Shown in pieces: positions 1 to 12,312 of a stretch of DNA of 64,000 bases. The position numbers and the translations under genes are program-made. Under the pieces are notes generated by a model. The model saw only the letters and a program-made list of their open reading frames with translations, did not search any database and was not told the DNA's origin. The stretch comes from Epiperipatus broadwayi (Eukaryota; Onychophora; Udeonychophora; Euonychophora; Peripatidae): NCBI GenBank assembly GCA_028023455.1, contig JAQFVV010000283.1:1009501-1073500 (forward strand), given 5' to 3'. Positions within the stretch are counted from its first letter, which is position 1, and each line of letters opens with the position of its first letter.

Positions 1-1059
1 AAAAAAGCTATCACAATTTAATGATGCATAAATAATGACTGTTTTCACATATATATGTGGTTACCCATGGAAATGTATTTGCACACTGATATTTCATTAG
101 CTAAAAAAACTTATTAAACCATATATTTTCACAAGACAATTAATTCAAGGTTGAAAATATACATAAAATGCACATGTATGTGTGTATATAAAAATATAGA
201 TAATTTGAATTAAAGTTACTAATTAGCTTATTTTTTTATGGTAAGTAAAAGTTTTTCTTTAAAATTCAGATCCTTATAGCCTCATTTTTAATATTAAAAA
301 AACAGATCCTCAGAATTTTTCTCTCACTTTTTTATGAACAGCAATTGTAACAAATAATCTAGGCACAAATGTCATTTATTATTTTTCTTTCCTTATTCTA
401 TTTTTATTTTTAGTTGACTAAAGTGATTTACTTTTAAAAAATTGTGATTTAAAAATTTGAACTGTCATTTTCAAAAAATTATTTAAAATATTGTTCTCAA
501 TACATATAATATTCTACTCACCAGCCATAAGCTGGCTCCTTCAAAAACTGTATACTGGATTATTGTCATCTTCAGGAAAGGTATAATCCAGTAACTGTTG
601 ACAAACTTACAGTCAACACCATTTAGTCTCGTAGACTTCAGGCATATAGCCAGTACACAATATATACAAGGACTAATGTACCACAGAAAATCTGGCCCTG
701 GCCTCATGTGGATTAAACCTTCTCCATTGTATCACTAGCAGCAGTATCTGAATATTGTCTCTTGTCTTAGTTATAATTTCATAGTCATCATGCTAGCATA
801 TCTGTAAAAACTCCATTTTTCCAACCTTTTTATTGTCAGGGTGGAAATTAAAAAAAGAGTAATTAAAGTACATTTTTTTACCTTGATTTTAAAAAATTAA
901 TAACTTTTCAAATCACCTTAAATCCTTTCAACAACAACTTTGTGGGATTTTTATCAAAATATGTTATACAAGCTTTAATTTAAAAAATTTCTTAATATAA
1001 TCAAAATATATCATGGAATTTTATAATTACTAATATATCTATTGTAACATAAAAACACA
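1..1059. other. AT-rich spacer, no supported feature
   Basis: Very AT-rich sequence with many homopolymer runs. A 74-codon minus-strand ORF at 483-707 has no recognisable domain and is not called. I see no repeat boundary or RNA gene here. Confidence 0.5.
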
Positions 1060-1482
1060 AACAGGCAAAACTCTCTATATGTATTGCCACTCAGTGCAAG
1101 CCAGAGTAATCAATGAATGCTAGAAGGCTTGTGCATAAAAGCACCATCTAGGGCCTACTCATACAATATCCCCAGACTTGTTTCTGGCTTGTGGGATTTG
1201 TCAGTGAGAAGCCATGGATCTGTGAGCACTGCAGCTAGATCTTAGGATCTAATGCAACCCTCCAGCAGCCATTTTTTATCTCTACTTAACTACAAAACTA
1301 TGAGACTTAAATTGAAAACACTCATCAGCTTATATAGTCATATAGGAATTTTATGCACAAGGTTTCTGGCATCCATTGCTTACTCTGGCTTGCACTGAGT
1401 GACAATATGTATAGAAAGTTTTGCCTGTTTTAATAACAGTTAAGAACAAGCATAAGAAATGTTGATCACATGATGTTTATTA
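1060..1482. repeat. Foldback MITE, family FB-A, copy 1
   Basis: Inverted-repeat element. The left arm starts near aaacaggcaaaactctc and continues through a block reading ccagagtaatcaatgaatgc. The right arm carries the reverse complement of both and ends near a segment containing gatcacatgatg. The interior holds a block (cctactcatacaatatcccc) shared with the copies near 42.6 and 47.4 kb. No ORF of note. Seven copies of this family lie in the window, which shows it is mobile. Ends are approximate because the left outer segment seen in other copies is missing here. Confidence 0.75.
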
Positions 1483-1676
1483 ATATAAAAACACATGTTT
1501 TAATTTCAAAATCAGCATTACTAAAATGCTAATTATATTTTATTAAATGTTTGATTTAAAACTACAGTTTAAATAAACATTCAAAAATTATTATTTAATC
1601 CTTAACTATTATTCCAGTGTTATGTAGAAAATATCTACAAAAAAATGTTTGTTTGTTTATTTCTACTTTTCCTTTC

Positions 1677-1681
<5 letters not shown>

Positions 1682-1728
<47 letters not shown>
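1682..1728. repeat. (TA)n microsatellite
   Basis: Uninterrupted TA dinucleotide array, about 47 bases. Confidence 0.95.
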
Positions 1729-1733
<5 letters not shown>

Positions 1734-1802
1734 TACACTAGTATGTTGTTGTATGCCATAACAAACATAACTATCTCAATATAAATATGTATTTATATAT
1801 AG

Positions 1803-2019
1803 ATATGAGGAGAAAATAAAAGAAAAAAAATAATGATTTTAAATCTCACCACACACATTCTTAAGATTTGAGAAAGAAGAAGCTCTGAGAAAAGTAGTTG
1901 TTATTGTACTGAAATGTCAGCTATTTAGCTATTGTATTTTTATTACATGGAAGCTCCATGAAACAATACTATGAATTTATCTGTGAGAATATTAGAATTA
2001 ACATATACATATAAAGTAT
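1803..2019 (+). mobile_element. 3' fragment of a Penelope-like element
   Basis: The stretch parallels the 3' end of the Penelope-like element at 16.75-16.95 kb. Both have tatgaggagaaa, then attttaaatctcac, then gatttgagaaag, then gctctgag, and both finish with agaattaacatat. It therefore represents a severely 5'-truncated, diverged copy without coding capacity. It includes a decayed version (about 1885-1918) of the CTGANGA-hairpin-GAAAC motif described in the findings. Confidence 0.75.
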
Positions 2020-2029
2020 ATACATAACT

Positions 2030-2107
2030 TTAAACCACTAAACACCACATGATCATCATCTCATTCTAGCACATAACTGTTAGTAAACAGGCAAAAACTC
2101 TCCATAT
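2030..2107. repeat. Foldback MITE FB-A copy 2, left part
   Basis: Begins with ttaaaccactaaacacc and the cacatgatcatcatct block shared with the copy at 34.4 kb. It runs into aaacaggcaaaaactctcc and stops at ccatat, where the LTR element begins. The rest of the same copy resumes at 9282 with agtagtgccacc, giving the continuous family sequence. This left part is therefore one half of an interrupted element. Confidence 0.8.
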
Positions 2108-3765
2108 TATACCGGGTCGAACCACCAATACCACTTGCTTATACTTATATATAAGTTTTGGCCGGTTTCAAACTCCTTCCTAATACGTTTATAATCTTAT
2201 AAATGTTACGTGAACAAACCGGCATGTTTGAGCAAAATGGGAGATCTTATTGATAGCCTTAACTATCAACAATGGCCCATTTGGCTTCTAGATTCAAACC
2301 CCTACTATCCAAATACTTTATTTGTTTCGGGGTAAACCTCAGGGCATCAGCTAGTCTGATGACTAACGTATTCGGGCAGCAGGCTCATAATCCAATGCTT
2401 GAAACATTCCCTAAAACTAGCTCAGTCTAATTTTAATTCAATAACAAAATTATATAAAATTAGTGGTGGAAAGAATTAATAAAAAGGTTGGTAAAAAGAA
2501 TTGACCGACAAATAAAGTTTAAGTTTGAAGACATTTTATTTTAATTGACATTAATTAAGTTTAAAGATAATTTATTACCCAACATTAATTGACTAAATTT
2601 AAACATCTTTATAAATCTAATTTAACACATGCACATTTTTAAAGTAACACATTATAACATATATCTGGTGAAAAGCACAAATAATATGTGACATCGTTAA
2701 ATTATCTCACATTCACACACACGCACATCAATAGTTCATTTTATGCATGCTTAAGAGTTCAAATTACTTTACTGGGTTGGATTGATGAATTACAGCGGTG
2801 GCTACTACGTATAAATTATAATAAATAAATGTTTACCTAGGATTTTTGGAGCATGGATATTGCTTGTTGTTGGCTGCTTCTGATGAAGTATATCTAACCG
2901 GTTAGATTTGGATGTTTCTTGAAGAGATTTTATGCGAATCCATTGGTTTTATTCTTGAAAACAGTTGAACATTTGATGGATTTCTGAGTTGTTATGCAGA
3001 CATTATTTCACAGGCAAGTTTTGGTGATCTTATTGGACTAAAAAGGCTGAAGCATGAGCGTATATTTTCAAAGCTGCTCAACAATGCATTTTTGTTTCTG
3101 AATACATAATAGAAACTGCACTGTTATCTGAACAGAAACAAGACTGTCACTGCAATCTAGACTGAAAAAAACTGTAACTCCGATAAAAAATCTGGCTATT
3201 TATGTATCCGAATTGTTTTCATTTTAATATCTTCTGGCAATAGGTGCAATAGGTATTGTCAAAATTCCATTAGTAATTAATCCTATTACGTGTTTTGAAG
3301 ATTGTTTAATTAGTAGTAGCTTTCATAAATGTATTGTTTTTATATCTTTAATTAGTAGCCCACTGCTGGTGTGGTTTTTTTAAATCTTTATTTAACTTAA
3401 TAGCCATCGATGTGTTTTTCAAATATAATTTCTTTTTTAACTTTCATTTATAGATTTTTTTATTATTATTATTCTAACATGCATACATTTATTTACACTC
3501 ACACGCACATATATAATTTATTATAATAAGCTTGAATGAAAAGAGATTTATATTTTTTTTAAATTTTAAATTATTTATTTTTCTGAATACTAATTTAGAA
3601 AAACTTTACTTTCTTTTATAACACTTTTAGTTTGACTTTAAGAAAACCCCCTTCCCAGTTTTAATCTTTTATTTCAAACTCTTTTACGAAAGTTTTTTTT
3701 TTTATTTTAATAATTTTTTTAGACAAAATTATTTTATATACATGTGCCAAATTGGCCTTGGCACA
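2108..3765 (-). repeat. 3' LTR of the gag-only element
   Basis: Direct repeat partner of 7614-9277, differing by scattered substitutions and small indels. In minus orientation it starts TGTGCCAAGG and ends near CCCGGTATA, where the other LTR ends CCCGGTACA. A TATA-like CATAAATAG is present on the minus strand at about 3196-3204 and is kept in the partner LTR, so it may be the promoter. Confidence 0.85.
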
Positions 3766-3783
3766 TTACACCCCCCTCCATTT
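3766..3783 (-). promoter_or_regulatory. Polypurine tract
   Basis: On the minus strand the sequence directly before the 3' LTR reads AATGGAGGGGGGTGTAA. A purine-rich run at this place is the expected primer for plus-strand DNA synthesis in LTR retrotransposons. It fixes the element's orientation. Confidence 0.8.
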
Positions 3784-3998
3784 TAGAGTAAAATGTGTCA
3801 TTTTTGACCATTTTATCTCTTGCAATTTTAATTCTTGACTCTAAAAATTTATTAATTTATTATTTTTCTAAGTTAGCTTTTTAATATCTTTTACTTAACA
3901 TACAAAGGGCAATCTGTTTTGACTATCCTTTCCTTCTATCTATGCCGAATACATTGCTCACAATGATCTAAATCATGGATAATGACCACTGGGACAAA

Positions 3999-4548
3999 CT
4001 AATTTTGTGGCACAGGAATCTTTTGGAAATGACACGGAAGCAGATTCGCTGACTTACACCGACTTACACGTGTATAAAATCGAAACTTCATTTGCCGATT
4101 CTCTTGATCAGACTTGGAAAAAGAAAGGGTCACTGTGAAATGGCAAGAATTTTCAACTGTCCATTTTTGACTTACGCTTTGGAAAGAGGAATGATCCCTG
4201 ACAAGTCTGTTACGGGTACTAAAATTTATCCAGTCAGCAGCTTTAAACATATCTTTACCTAAACTTATTTCTATACTACCCTCATTCCCTTTTCCTCTAG
4301 ATAAATTCCTACACATGTGTATACATGCAGCATAATTCTACACCTACTAATATACTAGATATCGAGTTATTACTGGACTTGCTTACAGGGAATCTATAAT
4401 AAATAAATCCCTTATTGCACGCATCATGAGATGCAGCAGTGCCAAGAAAATAACCTAAAAGGATATCTGGATAAATACATTTAAGATATGCATCATGACG
4501 TATTGTATTTACTGAATATTCCCAGTGTATGTGTGCATATATACACAT
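3999..4548 (-). other. Two short ORFs of unknown origin downstream of gag
   Basis: Minus-strand ORFs of 105 codons (3999-4316) and 79 codons (4309-4548) overlap slightly in different frames, in a stretch less AT-rich than its surroundings. They lie between gag and the polypurine tract, where pol (or an env-like gene) would sit. I see no RT YxDD, protease DTG/DSG or integrase HHCC/DDE signature. They could be a decayed pol end, an accessory ORF or captured sequence. The function is unknown. Confidence 0.25.
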
Positions 4549-5824
4549 GTATACTTACACACTCTTAATACACCTTAGATTGACTTTATATTTTTATTAC
4601 TAATCTTACAACATTATTTTTAAATTCATATGAACATTATTCTAACATTTGTATTAATCTAATCTCACAATATTATTCTAAACTACCATGGACATCAGTT
4701 TTCATATTTTTTTATATTAATCTAATCTCAAATATTATTTTCAACCCTTACTCAACTTTTTTATCTATGTGTGTGTATTCAGAAAAACTATTTTACTTTA
4801 TTACGATTCATTATTTACTCAACTTTTATTAACTTGTGTATATTCTAACACAACTTACTTTACTACGATTCATTATTACACTGATATATATATATTTTCG
4901 ACTTCACTTTAAATCATTTATTTACTTCCTTTTATTACCATGCGTATATTTAAAAAAAAAAATCTATTAGTTTATCACGAGTCACTTTTTATTATTATTT
5001 ACTACAGATATATTTACGCTTATTTATTTAAATTGACTTTATCGATTTTATTTTAACTATTTGACCTACTTATTTATTTACGAACATTTTTCTTAATTAA
5101 TATGTGCGTTGATCACTTTTCCTAAGTATTGACCACTTCAAATTCTTATTTTTCTAGAGTGCATTTTTAGTTTTTATTTTCATCATTAGGTAATAAATGT
5201 AATGTTAAGAGAAGTAGGCAGCAAAGTATAAGGCAATTCAAACACACAGATAGATTTTGTGCTGATTTAAACCAACTTTTAATTTCTTTGCCCAAATATT
5301 CGCACACACCTCAATCCTAATTTAAGACACTTCTTTTTTTTTAATTTTATTTGATAATGTTTTATTTTCATTAATACTTTCATTATACACTTATTTATTT
5401 CATTTTTATTTTTAAAGCGTTATTTTTATTCTTCCTTTTTTTAAAAAAAAAAAAGGAAACATTTTCATTGTGCTTCTCTATTTTGATTTACACATTTATT
5501 TTGTTTGCGTCATGCTCTGCTATGTTCTAGACTTATGAGCTGGGATTTAACATAATCGATAAGTCATAATTGAAGGTTTTTGACATAAATTGTTTTATCA
5601 TTGCTTTGACATTTTAAAATCCTCTAAGATTGTTATTTTATTTTACTAAGACTAACTTTAATCATTTTTAATTATTCAAACTAACTTGATACTCGTTTTT
5701 ACATTTGTTTCATTAAACTTTGTTAAACATTTCCCATTATTCTGAGTCCATGGTCATTATATACTAGGTCAAGCCAGCGAATCCATCAGATTACATATTT
5801 TTAATTTTTGTCTGTGGTTCTTTA
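4549..5824. other. AT-rich interior of the LTR element, no ORF
   Basis: This part of the LTR element's interior, where pol would be expected, is low-complexity and AT-rich with many poly-T runs. No coding motif is visible in any frame. Confidence 0.6.
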
Positions 5825-7192
5825 TTATATTTTTTTCTGCATATAGCCACTCGTGCTGGGGGATTGAGAATCACCCCTAGGCCTTTCCTTAAATCTAGTA
5901 TGAGAGATGTCAGGATCGCTGTCGGTTCTTTGAAAGATTTTTGTTCTCTCAGGACTATTAGAATAATGTCTCCTCCAGGAACTCCCCAAATTCGACCTAT
6001 GTCTATATCTTACATCATTTACAGCCAGCTCTTTAAGTTGAGGTTTGAATCCCCTATCTCTCATATCAAAAGTTAGTCTAGCGCTGTCGAAAGTGCTCAA
6101 CAATTCTGCCATTTGTTCCACTGTTTCCCTTTCAGTTCCTATGAGCATTTGCTTGACATTATGAGGAAAACTATGGCAGACTATCCTGACAATTTGTTGT
6201 TCAGATAGAGGGTCTGCTGTTAAAGAGCGTAATTTCACCATTTGCCTTCTAAAAAAGAAAACGAACGGTTTACCAGGTCACCATTTATCTTGCAAAATCT
6301 GGTGACAAAGATTTTCCTGATAATCTTCATTCTAATAACTAGCTAAAACAGCAATTTTATATTCGGCAAAAGTGATGGGTTTTTTATATAAAGAGTCCCA
6401 CCAAGATTGAGACCCCCTTGATAATGGCTACATGCTATTGCGATCATAGCCTCCTCACTTAATTGATTCAGAGTGAAATAGCACTCCAAACTATTTAAAT
6501 GCTCCATAGGAGCTTCACCTTGATGGCCAGAAAATATCCGTATTTTCAAAAACTGGTTCACGATTGCCGGATTGTTTATAATGTGCGTGTTTGCACTTAA
6601 GTGGTCACACTGTTTTATTTCTGTTTGTGAACTACTTTTACTATTCTTTTGATTTACTTTCCAAGCTAAATCCATCATTCCGACTTTTATCTCTTCAATT
6701 ACTTTTCTATCTTCTATCTTATTTTTTTCAATTACTTGGTAAGCTGTCTCTATTTGATTTTTTAGTTGTTTTAATCTCTTCTATTTCTTCCCTAATTTCT
6801 TCTTTTATTTTATTTTGGCCCATTTCAATCTGGTCCTTTAACTTTTCAAGCATTTCAGCTTGCCCTTCCAATTTATTCGTCATTTCATTATTTTGGTTTT
6901 TAAGCTCTTCAGCTATTTTTTTATATTCTTCAGCTGTTTCTTTTTGTTTTTCAAACATGCAAGTTAATAAAGCTATGATTTCCCTATTCTCTTCTTTTTG
7001 CTCAACCTCTTTTTTGTTTTCATCTTTTTGTTCCTCACTAGAAGAATTCTCTACTTCTTTTACTTGAGTTTCCATTTTTTCTTCACTGGGGACCTTTTCT
7101 ATTTCACTAGTTTCGGTTTTATTTTGTTCCTCGCTTGGAACATTGTCTGTTTTTTTACCTTGAGTCGCCATTCTAGGTTTATTTCTTGTCAT
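5825..7192 (-). pseudogene. Degenerate gag-like gene of the LTR element
   Basis: Three minus-strand ORFs (6728-7192, 6343-6678, 5825-6241) form one decayed reading frame. The N-terminal part is Lys/Glu-rich and looks like a long coiled coil. The middle part has a Ty3/Gypsy gag-like pattern (FSGHQGEAPMEHLNSLECYF, then a region ending LQDKW). The last part continues in the style of a retrotransposon capsid (FRRQMVKLRSL, then LSEQQIVRIVCHSFP). The breaks are a frameshift near 6740-6770, a second near 6360, and in-frame stops between 6342 and 6242. No CCHC zinc knuckle is evident at the end. Gag would form the cytoplasmic virus-like particle; this copy cannot make an intact one. Confidence 0.7.
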
Positions 7193-7580
7193 ATTTATAC
7201 TTTTAAACTTTACTTTTTTATATTATTTTTCTTTAATATTATATTTTATTCATGCTCATAAGTTTACTAATTTCTATTTTATTTATTTCTTACTAAACTG
7301 GAAATACACGCTGACTCCGCCCCTTCTTTATCCATTTTTCTCCACCCGATCTTAATGCTTTAACTCCACCCAAACATCCAACTGTCTCTGATTTAACATA
7401 ATGATTTATTTTAGATAATGTAAATAGCGTAAATCTCTTCATTTAAAGAAAACAAAGTTTTCGGTCAATTCCTTTTTTAAAAAAAAAAAAAAATTAAAAT
7501 GCTTTAACATACGTAATTTAGCTTTTGTATAGAAAAATTTTTTAAACAAAAAACAAAGTATCTATTTAATATTGTTTCTT

Positions 7581-7613
7581 AGGTCCAGCCCCAAATGTTG
7601 GGAAAGCCATTTA
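7581..7613 (-). promoter_or_regulatory. Candidate primer-binding-site region
   Basis: On the minus strand this lies just inside the 5' LTR end and reads TAAATGGCTTTCCCAACA, then TTTGGGGCTGGACC. Two TGG-starting stretches could pair with a tRNA 3' end. The primer tRNA cannot be decided by eye, and one candidate lies unusually far from the LTR edge. Confidence 0.35.
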
Positions 7614-9277
7614 TGTACCGGGTCGAACCGCCGAAACCACTTACTTATACATATATATAAGTTTTGGCCAGTTTCAAACTCCTTCCTAATACATTTATAA
7701 TCTTATAAGTGTTACGTGAACAAACCAGCATGTTTGAAAAAAATGGGAGATCTTGTTGATAGCCGTAACTATCGACAATGGCCCATCTCGGCTGCTAGAT
7801 TCAAACCCCTACTATCCAAATACTTTATTTGTTTCGGGGTAAACCTTGAGATGCCAGCTAGTCTGATGACTAATGTATTCGGGCAGTAGCTCATAATCCA
7901 GTGCTCGAAACATTCCCTAAAACTAGCTCAGTCTAATTTTAATTCAATAACAAAATTATACAAAATTTGTGGTGGAAAGAATTAATAAAGAGGTTGGTAA
8001 AAAGAAGTGACTGACAAATAAAGTTTAAATTTGAAGACATTTTATTTTAATTGACATTAATTAAGTTTAAAGATAATTTATTACCCAGCATTAATTGACT
8101 AAATTTAAACATCTTTATAAATCTAATTTAACACACGCACATTTTTAAAGTAACACATTATAACATATATCTAGTGAAAAGCATAAATAATATGTGACAT
8201 CGTTAAATTATCTCACATTCACACACACGCACATCAATAGTTCATTTTGTGCATGCTTAAGAGTTCAAATTACTTTACTCGGTAGGATTGACGAATTATA
8301 GCGGTGGCTACTACGTATAAATGATAATAAATAAATGTTTACCTAGGATTTTTGGAGCATGGATATTGCTTGTTGTTGGCTGCTGCTGATGGAGTATATC
8401 TAACCGGTTAGATTTGGACATTTCTTGAAGAGATTTTATGTGAATCCATTGGTTTTATTCTTGAAAACAGTTGAACGTTTGATGGAGGATTTCTGAGTTG
8501 TTATGCAGACATTATTTCACAGGCAGGTTTTGATGATCTTGTTGGATTAAAAAGGCTGAAGCACGAGTGTATATTTCCAAAGCTGCTCAACAATGCATTT
8601 TTGTTTCTGAATACATAATAGAAACTGCATTGTTATCTGAACGGAAACAAGACTGCCACTGCAAACTAGACTGAAAAAAATTGAACTCCGATAAAAATCT
8701 GGCTATTTATGTATCCAAATTGTTTTCATTTTAATATCTTCTGGCAATAGGTGCAATAGGTGTTGTCAAAATTCCATTAGTAATTAATCCCATGACAACG
8801 TGTTTTTGAAGATTGTTTAATTAGTAGTAGCTTTCATAAATGTATTGTTTTTATATCTTTAATTAGTAGCCCACTGCTGGTGTGGTTTTTTTAAATCTTT
8901 ATTTAACTTAACAGCCATCGCTGTGTTTTCCAAATATAATTTCTTTTTTAACTTTCATTTATAGATTTTTTTTTTAATATAATTCTAACATGCATACATT
9001 TATTTACACTTGCACGCACATATATAATTTATTATAATAAGCTTGAATGAAAAGAGATTTATATTTTTTTTAAATTTTAAATTACTTATTTTTACGAATA
9101 CTAATTTAGAAAAACTTTACTTTCTTTTATAACACTTTTAGTTTGACTTTAAGAAAACCCCCTTCCCACTTTTAATCTTTTATTTCAAACTCTTTTACGA
9201 AAGATTTTTTTTTTATTTTAATAATTTTTTTTAGACAAAATTATTTTATATACATGTGCCAAATTGGCCTTGGCACA
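7614..9277 (-). repeat. 5' LTR of the gag-only element
   Basis: In minus orientation it begins TGTGCCAAGG at 9277 and ends CGGTACA at 7614, the usual TG...CA form. The same TATA-like CATAAATAG as in the partner LTR lies at about 8703-8711. Confidence 0.85.
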
Positions 9278-9281
9278 ATAT

Positions 9282-9425
9282 AGTAGTGCCACCTTGTGCT
9301 AACCAGAGTAATCAATGAATGCCAGAAGGCTTGTGCATAAAGCCTTCTGGCATCCATTGATTACTCTGGTTAGCAAAAGGTGGCACTACTATATGGAGAG
9401 TTTTTGCCTGTTTACTAATATATGC
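9282..9425. repeat. Foldback MITE FB-A copy 2, right part
   Basis: Continues the element cut at 2107. It is nearly a perfect hairpin: tgctaaccagagtaatcaat is answered by its reverse complement, with a short spacer around tgtgcata. The right edge matches the left part (gagagtttttgcctgttt). The few arm mismatches suggest the copy was young when interrupted or has been conserved by chance. Confidence 0.85.
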
Positions 9426-10774
9426 ATACGTGTTAGTATTATCTAATAGAAACATGGTTTTCTATCAAAAAATATTTTAATGTTTACATAAATAGATAGA
9501 AAATAAATATAAAAGACAAAGCTAAAAGTATGAATTAGATAAAGAAATTTTTATGTTATCTTTATGCATTATTATAATTATATTATGTTTTCTATATTGT
9601 ATACAATTTAGTAAAAATATGTATATTTTGTATGATTAATTTTTGAAAATAATTGTAAAAGATAGTTGAAAGGCAGGAGAGATATTATAAGGTAATAGTA
9701 AGGATGGGGAAAAAAGGCTTCTTTAATAAAACAGGATTTTAAAAGTTCATAATGTGGGGAGTATTTTACATATTGAAATTAGCTATTTTTAGACAGAAAA
9801 AAGATGAATACTTATTAATGTAGTATAAATTTATTTAATAGATATATATGTATTAAGGAAAAAGACAGGTGTTTTATATTATGTGTTTGTGTGTTTATTC
9901 GTGCACTGAATACTTGTGTAATTTTAGTAAAGTCATGAATAATAAACACAATTTTTACTTAACGAACTTTATGACCGATTAAAATTTTTAATATATTTAA
10001 ATTTTATTAAAGCATTATACTTGTAAAGTAATAAATTGACTATTATTACAGATTTTAAGCCTTGGAATTAAAAGCAAATGTTATATTATTAATTAATATT
10101 TAATCAAATATTTTTGCTGGAAATCTATTTTACAAAATACAACACTCATGTCTTTCAAAGTGACATTCTAAATTAATTTTAAATCCGATTATGAATTATG
10201 TCGCTGTTCCTTTTTTTTCTTACTAATCTTTGAGTTTATTTAATTATATATATATATATAATAAATAATAAAGCGACTTTAAATTAATAGAGAATCATGA
10301 ATGTATTAAACGCTGTAAGTAAGAGTTCGACGGATTTAAAGTAATACCTTTATGCAAAATTCAGGTGAAAATCTCAATTCTGTATAAAACTTTTTTATTA
10401 TTTAGTTTTATAGTTTTATTTTCAAGCGTTGGGTTATTATCAAAGTAGATAGTCATCAAATATTGATCAGTAAATGGGTATTTATATATGAAAAATCTAA
10501 AACTCTTGTCTTCTTACATTTGACAAGCCTAGTAAATAGTGCATTTTCTGTTCTTTATCTATAGGGGTTGTTGACAATGCACTTGCCCTTCAGTGGGTTA
10601 TTCTTTCACCCTCAGTCTAATCATTGCAACTAAACCTTATATAAATGCAATTCAATTGCATTAACTTTTATACGTTAGCCACTATAAAGCTTTTATATTA
10701 TACATTGAATGCACTCTATCAAATAAAATGTATAAATTAAGTTTTACTAAAAGTTTGTAATCATGATATTTTAG
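9426..10774. other. AT-rich spacer, no supported feature
   Basis: Low-complexity AT-rich DNA with a short TA array near 10243-10260. I see no ORF above noise and no paired repeat. Confidence 0.5.
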
Positions 10775-11210
10775 ATATGATTTGCTAGACTATTCCCGTC
10801 ATCTATCATTAAATGTTGAATGTCTAGTATTTTAAATTTTATTTAAACTTTTCAAATACAAACAACTATTAGTAATAACACTCAAATATGGCAACACAAA
10901 TTAGTAGATTAGACAATGATTTAAATGGCATTATTCTCCATTTTTCTTCAGAAGTTGCTGGCCTGACCAGTGATAATATTAGCATAGAAGTTGACCTTAC
11001 ATCTTTAGATTCTTAAATATTGAATTTTAAGGCAATGATCTAACCATCTATGGTTATAGCAATGCCTTAAAATTCAATATTCAAGAATTTAAAGATGTAA
11101 GTTGACACCTATGCTAATATTTTCACTGGTCAGGTTAAATAAAGTTTAATATTTTCTAGACATTCAACTTTAATGTTAGATGATGGTCCAACATATCACA
11201 TGCAAACTAA
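10775..11210. repeat. Foldback MITE, family FB-B, copy 1
   Basis: Inverted-repeat element. Outer segments are like gactattcccgtcatcta on the left and gatgatggtccaacatat on the right. Further in, left gaccagtgataatattagc pairs with right gctaatattttcactggtc, and a long central palindrome (ttgaattttaaggcaatg / gccttaaaattcaatatt) forms the tip. The left arm carries the CTGAAGA-hairpin motif on the minus strand (10923-10951); the right arm has lost it. Three other copies lie at 18.5, 30.0 and 45.3 kb. Confidence 0.8.
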
Positions 11211-11449
11211 GTTATCTCCCATTGTAAGTGTGTTAAACAGTTTCATTCTATAATAATAGCTAGATAAATACAGGTAAAATAGAACACTGTGATTTATTTT
11301 TTATCAAAACATTCTAAGTAAAAATCATTGTTGCTTATATTGTTAATATTTTATCAGCTTATTTTTTAAATTTTTCTAAGTAAAAGTAATATTTAATTTT
11401 ATTTGCTAGCACAGAGATAGCATGTAATTTAGAAAGTAAAGATTTCGCA

Positions 11450-11712
11450 TCCTAACACATGCATCTCAATGATGTCTTGTTAGGTATTGAGGAAACTCTC
11501 AAACTAAGACACAAGATAAAGACTTTAGAAAAGAGAAGAGTGACCATCTTATCTTTAAACTTGCTTTAGATTGGCCTATACAACTAGAAAGTAGGGTTTA
11601 AAGATAATCTTTTCTAATGTCTTTATATTGTGTCTTAGTCTGAGAGTTTCATCAATAGTTAGCAAGATGTCATTGAGATATTATAAAAATAGTATGGCAC
11701 ATGTGTTAAGAT
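11450..11712. repeat. Inverted repeat of about 260 bp
   Basis: The left arm includes cctaacacatgcatctc, gatgtcttg and aaactctcaaactaagacac. The right arm answers with tgtgtcttagtctgagagtt, agatgtcattgagat and cacatgtgttaag. Probably a diverged foldback element; no family partner was seen in the window. Confidence 0.65.
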
Positions 11713-11867
11713 AAAAAAATCCTTATATTTGAGAAAATCCAGATATAGAATTAATACATGCAACTTGTATATTACCTTTACATGTAAGCTGAAAGTTTTG
11801 ACTAACCTACAGCATTTCTCTGATTTGTAAATATATAATCAGCTCTGTATTGTTTGTTGCAGTCATA

Positions 11868-12200
11868 GAGTGATAGATTATGGATCTTAAGGTTTATGGA
11901 TCACAGTAAGGTATGCCACTGGTGGAACTCAAACTATTTAAGAACTCCCAAACAGTAAAGTTATTTCACATTGCACAATTTAATGTATTGGTAGAGTAGC
12001 AGATTGCAAAGCTCATGGTCTATAGATCTGTCATTTATGGTGCTTGACTTTTTTAATGCCACCCAAACAATATATCATTTGATTATTTTGCCCCACAGTT
12101 TGGTGTAGTAGTAGGGTAGTATTCTTTAAAGCTCAAAGTTCATAGATCTTGGAACCAACTCAGTAACTTCTGATGGTTGAAGTTCACGGTCCTGTGAAAA
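11868..12200. repeat. Diffuse tandem repeat, about three units
   Basis: A recurring pattern (tag-agtag-, then gatt-caaagctca, then gttcatagatct) appears around 11870, 11985 and 12105, at roughly 115-120-base spacing and with strong divergence. It is an old tandem duplication without coding signal. Confidence 0.45.
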
Positions 12201-12257
12201 GAACTGTTTAATTATTCTATTTTCTAATATATAAATTTATAGAACCATTATTCTATT

Positions 12258-12293
<36 letters not shown>

Positions 12294-12312
12294 TCTATTA
12301 CATATATATATA
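12258..12312. repeat. CA/TA microsatellite pair
   Basis: acacacacac runs into an uninterrupted TA array, a short break (tattctattaca), then another TA array. Confidence 0.85.

Larger units (their letters stand above)
2108..9277 (-). mobile_element. Gag-only LTR retrotransposon inserted in FB-A copy 2
   Basis: Two similar direct repeats of about 1.66 kb (2108-3765 and 7614-9277) flank a 3.85-kb interior. The element lies on the minus strand: a purine-rich tract abuts the inner edge of the 2108-3765 LTR, and a degenerate gag lies next to the other LTR. ATAT occurs on both sides (2104-2107 and 9278-9281) and occurs once in an uninterrupted FB-A copy, consistent with a 4-bp target duplication. 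The LTR termini are TG...CA in minus orientation at 9277 and 7614; the 2108 end reads TA, apparently mutated. No protease, reverse transcriptase, RNase H or integrase motif is visible. It is probably a nonautonomous derivative of a Ty3/Gypsy-type element that needs pol in trans. Confidence 0.85.

Noticed and set aside
5864-6076. 70-codon plus-strand ORF
   Set aside because: Antisense shadow of the gag C-terminal part.
6591-7261. Plus-strand ORFs rich in Phe/Ser/Leu (6591-7067 and 6998-7261)
   Set aside because: They are antisense to the gag coiled-coil region; their composition is that of the reverse complement of Lys/Glu codons.
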